From Enterobacter cloacae (GTDB lineage Bacteria; Pseudomonadota; Gammaproteobacteria; Enterobacterales; Enterobacteriaceae): 64,000 bases of DNA. Below the pieces are notes generated by a model that saw only the letters and a program-made list of their open reading frames with translations, was not told the DNA's origin and did not search any database. The DNA is taken from positions 3,100,001 through 3,164,000 of the forward strand of contig AP022133.1 of assembly GCA_014169315.1 (NCBI GenBank). Reading direction: 5' to 3'. This document shows, in pieces, positions 52,989 through 62,998 of this stretch (its first letter is position 1; each line of letters begins with the position of its first letter). The position numbers and the translations under genes were made by a program.

Positions 52989-54008
52989 ATGTCTCTAACC
53001 CGAAAACGGCGCAGTACCGGTAAAGTGACACTCGCCGATGTCGCACAGCTTGCCGGAGTGGGCACAATGACCGTGTCCCGGGCACTCCGCACGCCGGAAC
53101 AGGTTTCTGATAAACTACGAGAAAAAATTGAAGCTGCGGTGCAGGAATTGGGATATATGCCCAACCTTGCCGCCAGCGCGCTGGCGTCGGCCTCTTCATG
53201 GACGATTGCTATGGTTGTTCCTAATCTTTCCGAAGCTGGTTGCTCGGAGATGTTCGCCGGGCTACAGCAGGTATTACAGCCTGCCGGGTACCAGATCATG
53301 CTGGCAGAATCTCAGCATCGTCTCGAACAGGAAGAGAAATTACTGGAAACGCTACTGGCGTCCAATATTGCAGCCGCGATTTTGCTCAGCGTCGAACACA
53401 CCGACACCGTCCGCCACTGGCTGAAAAATGCCTCCATCCCGGTGATGGAAATGGGTGCCATGCGCGCCGATCCTATCGACATGAATATCGGGATTGATAA
53501 CGTCGCGGCGATGTATGAACTCACTGAGATGGTGATCCAGCGTGGCTATCAGAATATTGGCCTGCTGTGTGCCAACCAGGAGCAGTGGATTTTCCAGCAG
53601 CACTTGCAGGGCTGGTACAAAGCGATGCTTCGCCACCATATGTCACCGAATCGGGTCATAAATGCCGCCATGCCGCCGAACTTCTCAACGGGTGCGGCAC
53701 AGCTACCTGAATTCCTGCTGGCATGGCCTGAGCTGGATGCACTGGTGTGCGTATCGGATGAGCTGGCCTGCGGTGCGCTGTATGAGTGCCAGCGTCGGCG
53801 TATCAAGGTACCAGACGATCTGGCGGTCGTGGGCTTTGGTGACAGCGACGTCAGCCGCGTCTGTCAGCCACCGCTGACGACGATGGTAGTACCGCACCGT
53901 AAGATTGGGATTGAAGCGGGACGTGCGTTACTGGAACGTCTCAATGACGGAGACTGGCGCGATCAGAAACCCATCGCGTCCAGCCTGTGTCTGCGGGAAA
54001 GCTGCTAA
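52989..54008 (+). CDS. LacI-family (GntR-like) transcriptional regulator
   Basis: 339-residue regulator of the LacI/GalR family, most like gluconate repressor GntR. The N-terminal helix-turn-helix and hinge are VTLADVAQLAGVGTMTVSRALRTPEQVS and LGYMPNLAASAL; the rest is a periplasmic-binding-like sugar domain. AGGAAGG precedes the ATG. Divergent from the PTS/transketolase operon, which it probably represses in the absence of substrate. It ends 3 bp from the convergent yfcD stop. Confidence 0.92.
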   Translation: MSLTRKRRSTGKVTLADVAQLAGVGTMTVSRALRTPEQVSDKLREKIEAAVQELGYMPNLAASALASASSWTIAMVVPNLSEAGCSEMFAGLQQVLQPAGYQIMLAESQHRLEQEEKLLETLLASNIAAAILLSVEHTDTVRHWLKNASIPVMEMGAMRADPIDMNIGIDNVAAMYELTEMVIQRGYQNIGLLCANQEQWIFQQHLQGWYKAMLRHHMSPNRVINAAMPPNFSTGAAQLPEFLLAWPELDALVCVSDELACGALYECQRRRIKVPDDLAVVGFGDSDVSRVCQPPLTTMVVPHRKIGIEAGRALLERLNDGDWRDQKPIASSLCLRESC

Positions 54009-54011
54009 GAC

Positions 54012-54566
54012 TTACTCAGCCTCTTCTTCTTTCTCTGATTTGGTCGATTCGTTATTCGCGTTGCGGCTCATCCACAGCGCCAGCGCTTTTAACGAATCCG
54101 GCGTGAACTCGTCGCAACGCGCGGTAATTTCTTCCGGCGTCATCCAGCTCACTTCACTGACTTCCTCTTCCTGCAGGGCGAACGGGCCGTGGGAAACGCA
54201 GCTAAACAGCCCGCCCCAGACGCGGCAGTTTTCGTCCTCGAAATAGAACTGGCCGTGCTCGGCAAATGGCACACCGGCAATGCCTAACTCTTCTTCCGCT
54301 TCGCGACGCGCGGAATCCAGCAGCACTTCATCCGCCTGAACGACCCCGCCCGCAGTGGCATCCAGCATACCGGGGAGAAAATCTTTGGTGTCCGTGCGGC
54401 GCTGGACCAGAATTTTGCCCATGCCGTCATGCACAACGATGTACGTTGCACGGTGACGCAGACGCTCCGCACGCATTTGTGCGCGGCTGGCCTGCGCGAT
54501 CACTTCATTTTCTTCGCTGACAATGTCAACCCACTCTGTACTTGCCAAATGACTCTGCTCCACCAT
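54012..54566 (-). CDS. yfcD: Nudix hydrolase YfcD
   Basis: 184-residue Nudix-family protein. The Nudix box GX5EX7REUXEEXGU is readable as [23 protein letters not shown] around residues 80-101. The N-terminal region resembles isopentenyl-diphosphate isomerase-like Nudix proteins ([15 protein letters not shown]). The substrate is not established. The C-terminus is acidic ([12 protein letters not shown]). Confidence 0.92.
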   Translation of the reverse strand: MVEQSHLASTEWVDIVSEENEVIAQASRAQMRAERLRHRATYIVVHDGMGKILVQRRTDTKDFLPGMLDATAGGVVQADEVLLDSARREAEEELGIAGVPFAEHGQFYFEDENCRVWGGLFSCVSHGPFALQEEEVSEVSWMTPEEITARCDEFTPDSLKALALWMSRNANNESTKSEKEEEAE

Positions 54567-54621
54567 CGGGAAACCTTCTCGTCTAAGCGCTCTTTCGGCG
54601 CGTTTGCAGTTGAGGTGTAAC

Positions 54622-55173
54622 TTACGGATTAATCGCTATTTGCGCAATAACTTGCTGATCATTAAGTGCGATAACGCTTAACGTCTTCTCATCAAGCATG
54701 CCGTAGCTCGCCGGGTATCCGCCTTTTGGGATACTGACCGAACCGGGATTAAAATGATAAATATCACCGCGCTTTTCAGCCACCGGAATATGAGTATGAC
54801 CGTAAACCAGAGCATCGCCAGCCATGAGCGCAGGGAGATTATCGGGGCTAAAAAGATGACCATGCGTTAAGAACAGGCGGCAATTTTCTAACAGCACCTG
54901 TTGCCAGGGGGCGGTTATCGGAAAATGCAGCAGCATCTGATCCACTTCGCTGTCACAGTTGCCGCGAACGGCGATGATACGCGAGGCATAGTGATTGAGT
55001 TTTTCCGCCACCTGCGCAGGGGCATACCCTTCCGGCAGCGCATTACGGGGGCCATGATTTAACACATCGCCCAGGATCACCAGCCACTGCGCCCCACTTT
55101 GGGTAAACAGAGAAAGAACACGCTCGGTAGCGGGCAGCGATCCATGAATATCCGACGCAAACATCAGTTTCAT
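54622..55173 (-). CDS. yfcE: Phosphodiesterase YfcE
   Basis: 183-residue calcineurin-like metallophosphoesterase. The metal-binding motifs run in order: ASDIHGS (Asp8, His10), [23 protein letters not shown] and YGHTHIP. E. coli YfcE hydrolyses phosphodiesters in vitro with manganese; its physiological role is unknown. It lies 55 bp from yfcD in the same direction. Confidence 0.94.
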   Translation of the reverse strand: MKLMFASDIHGSLPATERVLSLFTQSGAQWLVILGDVLNHGPRNALPEGYAPAQVAEKLNHYASRIIAVRGNCDSEVDQMLLHFPITAPWQQVLLENCRLFLTHGHLFSPDNLPALMAGDALVYGHTHIPVAEKRGDIYHFNPGSVSIPKGGYPASYGMLDEKTLSVIALNDQQVIAQIAINP

Positions 55174-55229
55174 CAGTCACTCCTCAGGAAAACAGACTGC
55201 CCATATCATACCTGAAGCGCCAGGGCTTA

Positions 55230-55952
<723 letters not shown>

Positions 55953-56013
55953 TTACACCAGACACCTATACTCATTTTTATGGCATCACTTTTTGTTCTG
56001 ACAGGAGTTGAGA

Positions 56014-56643
56014 ATGATCGACCTCTATTACGCGCCAACCCCAAACGGCCATAAAATCACCCTTTTTCTTGAAGAAGCAGAACTGGAATACCGGATCATC
56101 AGCGTCGATATCAGCAAAGGCGATCAGTTCAGACCCGTTTTTCTGGCGATATCACCCAATAATAAAATCCCGGCCATTATTGATAACCTGCCTGCCGATG
56201 GCGGCAGACCGTTAAGCCTGTTTGAGTCCGGGGAGATTTTGCTCTATCTGGCGGAGAAAACCGGTAAATTGCTGAGTGGGGAACTGCGCGAACGTCACCA
56301 CACGCTGCAGTGGCTCTTCTGGCAGTCAAGCGGCCTGGGGCCGATGCTGGGGCAAAACCACCACTTTACCGCCTTCGCCCCGCAGCCAATCCCTTATGCT
56401 ATCGAGCGCTATCAGGTTGAGACCCAGCGGCTGTACGGCGTGTTGAACCGTCGTCTGGAGAAAACGCCGTGGCTCGGGGGCGATCATTACAGCATTGCCG
56501 ATATCGCCTGCTGGCCGTGGATTAACACTCATGAACGCCACCGTATCGATCTCGCTGCTTATCCTGCCGTGAATAACTGGTTTGAACGTATCCGGACACG
56601 TCCTGCGACCGAACGTGCCATGCAAAAAATCCAGCAGATTTAG
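56014..56643 (+). CDS. yfcG: Disulfide-bond reductase YfcG
   Basis: 209-residue glutathione transferase-like protein of the Nu class with disulfide reductase activity in E. coli. The fold motifs are YYAPTPNGHKITLFLEEAEL with the active threonine region, NNKIPAIIDN and SLFESGEILLYLAEKTG. The start MIDLYY lies 8 bases after AGGAG. Divergent from yfcF, with about 140 bp between them. It is about six residues shorter at the C-terminus than E. coli. Confidence 0.93.
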   Translation: MIDLYYAPTPNGHKITLFLEEAELEYRIISVDISKGDQFRPVFLAISPNNKIPAIIDNLPADGGRPLSLFESGEILLYLAEKTGKLLSGELRERHHTLQWLFWQSSGLGPMLGQNHHFTAFAPQPIPYAIERYQVETQRLYGVLNRRLEKTPWLGGDHYSIADIACWPWINTHERHRIDLAAYPAVNNWFERIRTRPATERAMQKIQQI

Positions 56644-56718
56644 TCCTTAACCCGGTTGGGCACATACGATGACCTCATGTATTATGAGGCGGAAATACTG
56701 ACACGGAGAAGACCTGCA

Positions 56719-57087
56719 ATGTCGCAACATGACGCTATTATTCGTATAAAAAACTTACGCTTACGTACGTTCATTGGTATCAAAGACGAAGAGATCGCCA
56801 ACCGTCAGGATATCGTGCTGAATGTGGTGATCCATTACCCGGCAGACAAAGCGCGCGCCAGTGAGGACATCAATGACGCGCTGAATTACCGCACCATTAC
56901 CAAAAGCATCATTCAGTATGTTGAAAACAACCGCTTCTCTTTGCTGGAAAAATTAACTCAGGATGTGCTCGATATCGCACGTGAACATCACTGGGTCACT
57001 TATGCTGAAGTAGAGATCGATAAACTTCACGCCCTGCGTTACGCTGACTCCGTCTCCATGACGTTAAGCTGGCAACGCCAGGCGTAA
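56719..57087 (+). CDS. folX: Dihydroneopterin triphosphate 2'-epimerase
   Basis: 122-residue FolB/FolX-fold enzyme that epimerises dihydroneopterin triphosphate to the monapterin form, leading to tetrahydromonapterin. The family core [19 protein letters not shown] and the C-terminal [19 protein letters not shown] are nearly identical to E. coli. The start MSQHDAI was chosen by that match. It is 13 bp before yfcH, suggesting cotranscription. Confidence 0.95.
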   Translation: MSQHDAIIRIKNLRLRTFIGIKDEEIANRQDIVLNVVIHYPADKARASEDINDALNYRTITKSIIQYVENNRFSLLEKLTQDVLDIAREHHWVTYAEVEIDKLHALRYADSVSMTLSWQRQA

Positions 57088-57100
57088 ACCTGGAGGTTGT

Positions 57101-57994
57101 ATGAAGATTCTGCTGACTGGCGGTACCGGCCTGATTGGTTGCCATCTCATTCCACGCCTGCAAGCATTGCACCACGACATCACCGTGGTCACGCGCAGCC
57201 CGGAAAAAGCACGTCAGTTGCTGGGTGTGGGTATCGACATCTGGAAAAGTCTGGCAGAACTGCAGAATCTGGACGGCTTTGACGCCGTCATCAACCTCGC
57301 AGGCGAGCCCATCGCCGACAAACGCTGGACGGAAGAGCAAAAACAGCTGTTGTGCAGCAGCCGCTGGAATATCACGGAAAGGCTGGTTGAGCTTATCCGT
57401 AACAGCCACACTCCGCCGTCGGTGCTCATTTCTGGCTCGGCTGCGGGATACTACGGCGATCTCGGTGAAGTGGTGGTAACCGAAGATGAGCCACCCCACA
57501 ACGAATTTACCCATAAACTCTGCGCCCAGTGGGAACGCATCGCCTGCGCTGCACAAAGCGACAAAACCCGCGTCTGCCTGCTACGTACTGGCGTCGTCCT
57601 TTCCCCGAAAGGTGGCATTCTGACAAAGATGCTTCCCCTCTTTAAACTCGGCCTCGGCGGGCCAATCGGCAATGGTCGCCAGTATCTCGCCTGGATCCAT
57701 ATCGACGATATGGTAAACGGCATTCTCTGGCTACTGGATAACGATCTGAGCGGGCCTTTTAATATGGTGTCGCCGTACCCGGTGCGTAATGAACAATTTG
57801 CTCACTCACTGGGGCATGCCCTGCATCGCCCGGCGATTTTGCGCGTACCTGCCACGGTGATCCGCCTGATGATGGGCGAAGCCTCGGTGCTGGTGCTGGG
57901 TGGACAGCGCGCGCTGCCAAAACGGCTGGAAGCGGCCGGGTTTGCGTTTCGCTGGTATGACTTAGAAGAAGCGCTGGAGGATGCGGTGGGTTAA
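57101..57994 (+). CDS. yfcH: Epimerase family protein YfcH
   Basis: 297-residue NAD(P)-binding protein of the SDR39U1/YfcH family. The N-terminal Rossmann motif is [27 protein letters not shown] carries the family tyrosine, and a DUF1731 domain forms the C-terminus ([18 protein letters not shown]). The substrate is unknown. It follows folX with an AGGTTG ribosome region. Confidence 0.93.
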   Translation: MKILLTGGTGLIGCHLIPRLQALHHDITVVTRSPEKARQLLGVGIDIWKSLAELQNLDGFDAVINLAGEPIADKRWTEEQKQLLCSSRWNITERLVELIRNSHTPPSVLISGSAAGYYGDLGEVVVTEDEPPHNEFTHKLCAQWERIACAAQSDKTRVCLLRTGVVLSPKGGILTKMLPLFKLGLGGPIGNGRQYLAWIHIDDMVNGILWLLDNDLSGPFNMVSPYPVRNEQFAHSLGHALHRPAILRVPATVIRLMMGEASVLVLGGQRALPKRLEAAGFAFRWYDLEEALEDAVG

Positions 57995-58053
57995 AGCCCA
58001 CCTTTGGGTATGCTACAGTGATACGCCACACTCTCTCGCAAGGCAGCGTAACG

Positions 58054-58563
58054 ATGGCAACCATCACCACATCCCGGCTTCATCTCACCCCGTTCGAACC
58101 TTCTGACTGGGCGTTCTTCCGTTCGCTGCGCGAAGACCGTGCCATCATGCGCTATATGGCTGCCATCGCCCCGGAAAAAGAGACCCGACGCCTGTTCGCT
58201 GCGCGTCTGGCTGCCCCGCATATTTTTGTGATCCGTTTTCGCAATGCTGGAACCCCGCTTGGCGATATTGGCCTGCAAATCAGCACAGAGAACCGTGAGG
58301 AAGCGGATATTGGTTACACCGTTGTACCTGCCGCACAGGGAAAAGGGATCGCCAGCGAGGCACTGCGCGCGGTGTGTGACTACGCCTTTAACCAGGCGGG
58401 TGTTAAAGCGGTTAACGCGTATGTGCTGGCAGATAACCGCGGGTCGGTACGGGTGCTGGAGAAAGCGGGTTTTGTGCGCACGCAGGTACTGGAAAAAGCA
58501 TATGAGATTGATGGCGTGCGGTATGACGACTGGGTGTATCGGCTGGAGTGTGGTGCGGTTTGA
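58054..58563 (+). CDS. GNAT-family N-acetyltransferase (RimJ/RimL type)
   Basis: 169-residue acetyltransferase. The acetyl-CoA binding region is VVPAAQGKGIASEALRAVCDYAF, followed by VNAYVLADNRGSVRVLEKAGF, the usual RimJ/RimL-type pattern. The start MATITTSRL lies 9 bases after an AAGG ribosome site. The substrate is unknown. E. coli K-12 has a different gene (rpnB/yfcI) at this position, so this is a lineage-variable slot. Palindromic repeats follow directly. Confidence 0.85.
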   Translation: MATITTSRLHLTPFEPSDWAFFRSLREDRAIMRYMAAIAPEKETRRLFAARLAAPHIFVIRFRNAGTPLGDIGLQISTENREEADIGYTVVPAAQGKGIASEALRAVCDYAFNQAGVKAVNAYVLADNRGSVRVLEKAGFVRTQVLEKAYEIDGVRYDDWVYRLECGAV

Positions 58564-58645
58564 TGCCCTCACCCCAGCCCTCTCCCACAGGGAGAGGGAG
58601 AAAACCACCGGGCGACCCCCTCTCCCACAGGGAGAGGGAAGAAGG
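58564..58645. repeat. REP-like palindromic repeats, copies 2 and 3
   Basis: Two copies of CCCTCTCCC-aca-GGGAGAGGG (58578-58598 and 58618-58638), 40 bp apart, in the convergent gap between the acetyltransferase and hisP. The first is preceded by TGCCCTCACCCCA, matching the flank of copy 1 at 20440. Confidence 0.8.
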
Positions 58646-58652
58646 GCAAAAC

Positions 58653-59429
58653 CTACTTCAACGACCCTTTCAGGAACTGCTGCAAGCGAGGGCTTTGCGG
58701 GTTGGCTAACACCTCATCCGGATGCCCCTGCTCTTCGATTTTGCCCTGATGCAGGAAGATGACGTGGTTTGAGACGTTACGGGCAAAGCCCATTTCGTGT
58801 GTCACCACCACCATCGTTTTTCCCTCTTCGGCCAGTTTTTGCATGATACGCAGCACTTCGCCAACGAGCTCAGGGTCAAGCGCGGAAGTCGGCTCATCAA
58901 ACAGCAACACTTCTGGCTCCATCGCCAGCGCACGAGCGATAGAAACACGCTGCTGCTGACCGCCGGAGAGATGCACCGGGTATTTTATCTGCTGGCGTTC
59001 GTCAATGCCCACCTTCGCCAGGTATTTCACCGCACGTTCGCGGGCTTCCTGCTTGCTTAAGCCCAGCACCTGAACCGGTGCTTCCATCACGTTCTCCAGC
59101 ACCGTCATGTGGCTCCAGAGGTTGAAGTGCTGGAACACCATCGTCAGGCGAGTGCGCAGCAGGCGCAGCTGATTCTTATCTGCCACCTTCAACTGGCCGT
59201 CTTTATCACGTACCAGGTTGATGTTCTGCCCGCTCACCACAATGGAGCCTTCACTCGGTTTCTCGAGGAAGTTAATGCAGCGCAGGAACGTACTTTTACC
59301 GGAACCCGATGAGCCGATAATACTGATTACATCGCCCGCATTAGCCTGCAGCGACACCCCTTTCAGCACTTCATGTTCGCCGTAGCGTTTGTGCAAATCA
59401 ATAACGTTTAATTTGTTCTCAGCCATCAT
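58653..59429 (-). CDS. hisP: Histidine/lysine-arginine-ornithine ABC transporter ATP-binding protein
   Basis: 258-residue ATPase of the HisJQMP/ArgT-QMP importer. Walker A is GSSGSGKST (39-47), the signature is [15 protein letters not shown], and Walker B is [14 protein letters not shown]. It powers uptake of histidine (via HisJ) and lysine, arginine and ornithine (via ArgT). It lies 5 bp after hisM. Near-identical to the E. coli/Salmonella protein. Confidence 0.97.
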   Translation of the reverse strand: MMAENKLNVIDLHKRYGEHEVLKGVSLQANAGDVISIIGSSGSGKSTFLRCINFLEKPSEGSIVVSGQNINLVRDKDGQLKVADKNQLRLLRTRLTMVFQHFNLWSHMTVLENVMEAPVQVLGLSKQEARERAVKYLAKVGIDERQQIKYPVHLSGGQQQRVSIARALAMEPEVLLFDEPTSALDPELVGEVLRIMQKLAEEGKTMVVVTHEMGFARNVSNHVIFLHQGKIEEQGHPDEVLANPQSPRLQQFLKGSLK

Positions 59430-59434
59430 CTTTC

Positions 59435-60151
59435 TCAGTGCGTCGAAGAAGGTTTTATATGCTGCAACCAGCGTTTTTCAGCCTTACGGAACAGGCTAAT
59501 GAGGACATATGAAATAATCAAATAAAGCACTGCCGCAATGCCAAACGCGGTAAATGGCTGATAGGTTGCGGAGTTAATGTCACGGGCGATTTTGAGCAGA
59601 TCCGGCACCGTCGCGGTAAAGGCCAGCGCGGTGGAGTGCAGCATCAGAATCACTTCGTTACTGTAGGCAGGCAGCGCAATGCGCAGCGCCGACGGCAGAA
59701 TGATGCAACGGTAAAGTTTCACCGACGAGAAGCCATACGCGCGTGCCGCTTCAATTTCACCATAAGGTACAGAACGAATGGCCCCGGCGAAAATCTCGGT
59801 GGTGTAGGCGCAGGTATTGAGCGTTAACGCCAGTACCGTACAGTTCAGGCCACTGCGGAAGAACGCGTTCAGCATCTCAGTGCCTTTCACAATCTCCAGC
59901 GTGTACATCCCCGAATAGAACACCAGCAGTTGCACGTACAGCGGTGTACCGCGAAACACATAGGTGAACAGCCAGATCGGGAAGCGGATAAATTTATTGT
60001 TCGACACCCGGCCAATGGCAAGAAACACTGCCAGAATGCCGCCCATCGCCACGGAAGAAATCAGCAGCCACAGCGTAATGGCCACGCCGGTAAAGCGATA
60101 GCCATCTGTCCACAGCAGGGATTTCCAGTATTCCTGAATAATCTCAATCAC
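59435..60151 (-). CDS. hisM: Histidine ABC transporter permease HisM
   Basis: 238-residue inner-membrane permease with five helices. The EAA loop that contacts HisP is readable as [30 protein letters not shown]. It pairs with HisQ to form the channel. It overlaps hisQ by 4 bases (ATGA). Confidence 0.97.
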   Translation of the reverse strand: MIEIIQEYWKSLLWTDGYRFTGVAITLWLLISSVAMGGILAVFLAIGRVSNNKFIRFPIWLFTYVFRGTPLYVQLLVFYSGMYTLEIVKGTEMLNAFFRSGLNCTVLALTLNTCAYTTEIFAGAIRSVPYGEIEAARAYGFSSVKLYRCIILPSALRIALPAYSNEVILMLHSTALAFTATVPDLLKIARDINSATYQPFTAFGIAAVLYLIISYVLISLFRKAEKRWLQHIKPSSTH

Positions 60152-60834
60152 AGGTCAGCCCTCTTCACACCCACGGAGTAGCGACGTTCGAGCAGAAGCA
60201 GCACACCATTGGAGACGGTCGTAAAGACCAGATAGATAGCGCCACATACCACCGCAAAGTAGAACGGTTCCCAGGTACTCTTGCCTGCAAGCTGGGTCGC
60301 TTTTACGACATCTTCCAGGCCGAGCAGAGAAACCAGCGCCGTCGCCTTGAGGATAACCTGCCAGTTATTGCCGATACCCGGCAACGCATAGCGCATCATG
60401 GCCGGGAACATAATCCGGCGAAACGTCTGTGAGGAGGTGAAACCAAACGCAGTCGCTGCTTCAATGTGCCCTTTCGGCACGGCCATGTAAGCACCGCGGA
60501 AAGTTTCCGTGAAGTACGCACCGTAGATAAAACCGAGGGTAATAATACCGGCCACCATCGGGTCGATATCAATTTGCTCCATGCCAATAGCGTCAGTGAT
60601 ACCATTAAGCGCAATCTGCAAACCGTAAAAGATTAGCAGCATCAGCACCAGGTCAGGAACACCGCGAATCAGCGTGGTATAGCCTTCAAAAATGAGCGCC
60701 AGCGGTTTATTTGCCGACAACTTCGCCCCCGCGCCCGCCAGGCCTATCAGCACCGCCAGTACCACGGAGCTGATAGCCAGCTCAAGGGTGACAAGCGCGC
60801 CCTGTAAAATAACGCCAGAAAATCCGTACAGCAT
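60148..60834 (-). CDS. hisQ: Histidine ABC transporter permease HisQ
   Basis: 228-residue permease partner of HisM, five helices, with the EAA loop HIEAATAFGFTSSQTFRRIMFPAMMRYALPG. It follows hisJ after 88 bp, a gap that holds a hairpin, and overlaps hisM. Confidence 0.97.
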   Translation of the reverse strand: MLYGFSGVILQGALVTLELAISSVVLAVLIGLAGAGAKLSANKPLALIFEGYTTLIRGVPDLVLMLLIFYGLQIALNGITDAIGMEQIDIDPMVAGIITLGFIYGAYFTETFRGAYMAVPKGHIEAATAFGFTSSQTFRRIMFPAMMRYALPGIGNNWQVILKATALVSLLGLEDVVKATQLAGKSTWEPFYFAVVCGAIYLVFTTVSNGVLLLLERRYSVGVKRADL

Positions 60835-60878
60835 ACCGCGTGCCCTGTCGTATCGTGAGTGGTGGAACCGTGTCTTTT

Positions 60879-60899
60879 CCCCTCCCCAAACGGGAGGGG
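60879..60899 (-). repeat. Hairpin in the hisJ-hisQ gap
   Basis: CCCCTCCC-caaac-GGGAGGGG in the intercistronic region. In Salmonella this same gap carries one of the first REP sequences described. Here a related short GC palindrome, similar in composition to the CCCTCTCCC repeat, occupies the position. Such elements keep the upstream hisJ mRNA stable and so raise binding protein over permease. Confidence 0.65.
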
Positions 60900-60922
60900 C
60901 CGCACGTTATTTGACGTGGTGA

Positions 60923-61705
60923 TTAGCCGCCGTAAACATTAAAATCGAAATATTTTTTTGCCAGCTTGTCGTAAGTGCCGTCAGCGCGCATTTCTGCAAA
61001 CGCCTTGTTCAGCGCTTCACGCAGTTCGTTGTCCTCTTTGCGCAGACCCATACCGGTGCCTACACCAAACAGTTTCACGTCCTTAATGGACGGCCCACCG
61101 AACTTGTAATCTTTACCCACAGGCTGTTTCAGGAAACCTTCGCTTGCTGCAACTTCATCCTGGAATGCGGCATCGATACGGCCTGCCGTCAGGTCAGAGT
61201 AGATGTTTTCCTGGCCCTGATAAGAGACGATTTCAATGCCCTTCGGTGCCCAGTGTTCGTTGCCGTATGTTTCCTGCGTCGTACCCTGCAGCACGCCCAC
61301 GCGCTTACCTTTCAGCGATTCAATTGTTGGCTGAATGTTGGATGCGTTAGCCACGACCAGACGAGAATCCGCTGCGTAGAGTTTGTCGGTAAAGGCAATC
61401 TCTTGCTGGCGTTTTTCGGTGATGGAAAGAGAGGACATAATCACGTCGATTTTTTTGGCTTTCAGCGACGGGATCAGCGCATCCAGTGGGTTCTCAACGT
61501 AGGTACATTGTGCTTTGATGCGTTTGCACAGTTCATTGGCCAGATCAATGTCAAAACCAACCAGTTCACCCTTCGCATTTTTCGATTCGAACGGGGCATA
61601 GGTAGGATCAGTACCAATACGAATTTTCTGCGGAATAGCGGCAAACGCCGCCGTCATGCTGGAAACAGCCAACACCAGCGAAAGAGACAACATCAGTTTT
61701 TTCAT
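60923..61705 (-). CDS. hisJ: Histidine-binding periplasmic protein HisJ
   Basis: 260-residue solute-binding protein. The signal peptide [16 protein letters not shown] ends near AAFAAIPQ (about residue 22). Mature features include [48 protein letters not shown] and [14 protein letters not shown]. It binds histidine and delivers it to HisQMP. GAGGATG precedes the start. Two upstream in-frame codons (MY) could extend it. Confidence 0.97.
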   Translation of the reverse strand: MKKLMLSLSLVLAVSSMTAAFAAIPQKIRIGTDPTYAPFESKNAKGELVGFDIDLANELCKRIKAQCTYVENPLDALIPSLKAKKIDVIMSSLSITEKRQQEIAFTDKLYAADSRLVVANASNIQPTIESLKGKRVGVLQGTTQETYGNEHWAPKGIEIVSYQGQENIYSDLTAGRIDAAFQDEVAASEGFLKQPVGKDYKFGGPSIKDVKLFGVGTGMGLRKEDNELREALNKAFAEMRADGTYDKLAKKYFDFNVYGG

Positions 61706-61755
61706 ATACATCCTCAACAGACTGGATTCTTACGGGATTTTTTACTACGACGGGG

Positions 61756-61771
61756 TGCCGTTAATGTGCCA
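61756..61771 (-). promoter_or_regulatory. Candidate sigma-54 promoter of hisJ
   Basis: On the minus strand TGGCACATTAACGGCA: the -24 element TGGCAC is perfect and GG and GC are exactly 10 bp apart, but the -12 box reads CGGC in place of TTGC. A start site about 12 bp on would give a 40-base leader. The corresponding Salmonella promoter (dhuA) is known to be nitrogen-regulated. Confidence 0.45.
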
Positions 61772-61871
61772 TTAATCCCCTTATTAAGGCAAAAGATAAT
61801 GCCCAATCATTGGGAGTTTTTGCACTATAAATGCTTAACTATGCACTTAAAGAACAATTAATAGCCAACCA

Positions 61872-61888
61872 CGCACCATAATGGCTCA
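61872..61888. promoter_or_regulatory. NtrC-like site upstream of hisJ
   Basis: CGCAC-cataatg-GCTCA resembles the NtrC palindrome TGCAC-N7-GTGCA at 7 of 10 half-site bases, about 135 bp upstream of the expected hisJ start site. Further TGCAC half-sites lie at 61821, 61842, 61891 and 61902. Tentative. Confidence 0.35.
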
Positions 61889-61899
61889 CCTGCACCCGC

Positions 61900-61933
61900 A
61901 ATGCACCATGACAGACAGCCATCATGGTGCATT
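61900..61933 (-). terminator. Long dyad downstream of argT
   Basis: AATGCACCATGA and TCATGGTGCATT, perfect 12-bp arms with a 10-base loop, begin 14 bases after the argT stop. No T-run follows. It may act as an mRNA-stabilising or terminating hairpin for argT, while its half-sites also resemble TGCACC/GGTGCA. Confidence 0.5.
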
Positions 61934-61947
61934 CCCGTCAGTAACGA

Positions 61948-62730
61948 TTAGTCACCGTATACGTTGAAGTCGAAGTATTTCTTCGCCAGTTTGTTGTAGG
62001 TACCGTCTTTGCGCAGCTCAGTAAAGGCTTTGTCAAAGGCGGCTTTCAACTCGGTATCGTCTTTACGCAGGCCAATACCGGTGCCGTCACCAAAGTATTT
62101 TTTGTCTTTCACGGACGGGCCAGCAAAGGCATAGTCTTTGCCTGCTGGCTGTTTCAGGAAGCCTTCGCTCGCGGCAACTTCATCCTGGAACGCGGCATCC
62201 AGACGGCCTGCGGCCAGGTCAGAGTAAATCAGATCCTGGTTCTGGTAAGCCACCACATCTACACCCTTCTCACGCCAGTTTGCGTTGGCATAACCTTCCT
62301 GGGTAGACCCCTGGAGAACGCCCACATGCTTGCCTTTCAGCGAGTCGATGGTTGGCTTAATCGGAGAGCCTTTTACAGCAATCAGACGAGAATCTGCCGC
62401 GTAGAGTTTGTCAGAGAAGGCAATCTCCTGCTGACGTTTTTCGGTGATGGAGAGAGAAGAGATAATGGCGTCGATTTTTTTGGCTTTCAGCGACGGGATT
62501 AATGCGTCAAAGTCACTGCCCACCCATGTGCATTTTACCGCAATGCGTTTGCACATCTCATTTCCCAGATCGATATCAAACCCAACGAAATCGCCTTTTG
62601 CATCTTTGGAAGAGAATGGCGCATAAGTTGCGTCTGTACCGATACGAACTGTCTGTGGAAGTGCTGCATAGCTACCTGCTGCTGCACTTAACCCCACGAG
62701 CAAAGACAGAGCCAGAACCGTCTTCTTCAT
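61948..62730 (-). CDS. argT: Lysine/arginine/ornithine-binding periplasmic protein ArgT
   Basis: 260-residue solute-binding protein paralogous to HisJ (shared [27 protein letters not shown]). The signal peptide [19 protein letters not shown] ends near YAALPQ. It binds lysine, arginine and ornithine and uses HisQMP as its membrane partner. The start is preceded by GAGGGTAAA; the longer upstream open frame runs through the promoter and is rejected. Confidence 0.97.
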   Translation of the reverse strand: MKKTVLALSLLVGLSAAAGSYAALPQTVRIGTDATYAPFSSKDAKGDFVGFDIDLGNEMCKRIAVKCTWVGSDFDALIPSLKAKKIDAIISSLSITEKRQQEIAFSDKLYAADSRLIAVKGSPIKPTIDSLKGKHVGVLQGSTQEGYANANWREKGVDVVAYQNQDLIYSDLAAGRLDAAFQDEVAASEGFLKQPAGKDYAFAGPSVKDKKYFGDGTGIGLRKDDTELKAAFDKAFTELRKDGTYNKLAKKYFDFNVYGD

Positions 62731-62796
62731 ACATTTACCCTCAAGTACCGTGATTTTATTATGTATTGTGTTGTGTGTTGTGTTGCAGGCTTCTCT

Positions 62797-62812
62797 TGCA
62801 GGTCTTATGCCA
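62797..62812 (-). promoter_or_regulatory. Sigma-54 promoter of argT
   Basis: Minus strand TGGCATAAGACCTGCA: TGGCAY at -24 and CTGCA at -12 with GG and GC 10 bp apart, one base from the consensus TGGCAYRNNNNTTGCW. About 55 bp of leader to the argT ATG. The Salmonella argT promoter is sigma-54/NtrC-dependent. Confidence 0.8.
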
Positions 62813-62967
62813 CATTGCCGTCTGGTCAAAAAATCGACGTTAAATATGTTAATAAAACGTTGCGATATTGCCTTAATGGTGAAAGATAGCAGGTCTACCG
62901 AACGAACCGGAAAGAGAAAAAGGGAAAAAGCGAATTAAATGTCGAGGATATGATCGCGGTTGCAGTT

Positions 62968-62986
62968 TTGCCCTGAAACAGGGCAA
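62968..62986. terminator. Hairpin downstream of ubiX
   Basis: TTGCCCTG-aaa-CAGGGCAA, a perfect 8-bp stem, between ubiX and argT. The best T-run (CTTGTTTTTT) follows on the plus strand, so action on ubiX transcription (minus strand) is uncertain. Confidence 0.4.
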
Positions 62987-62998
62987 CTTGTTTTTTCA

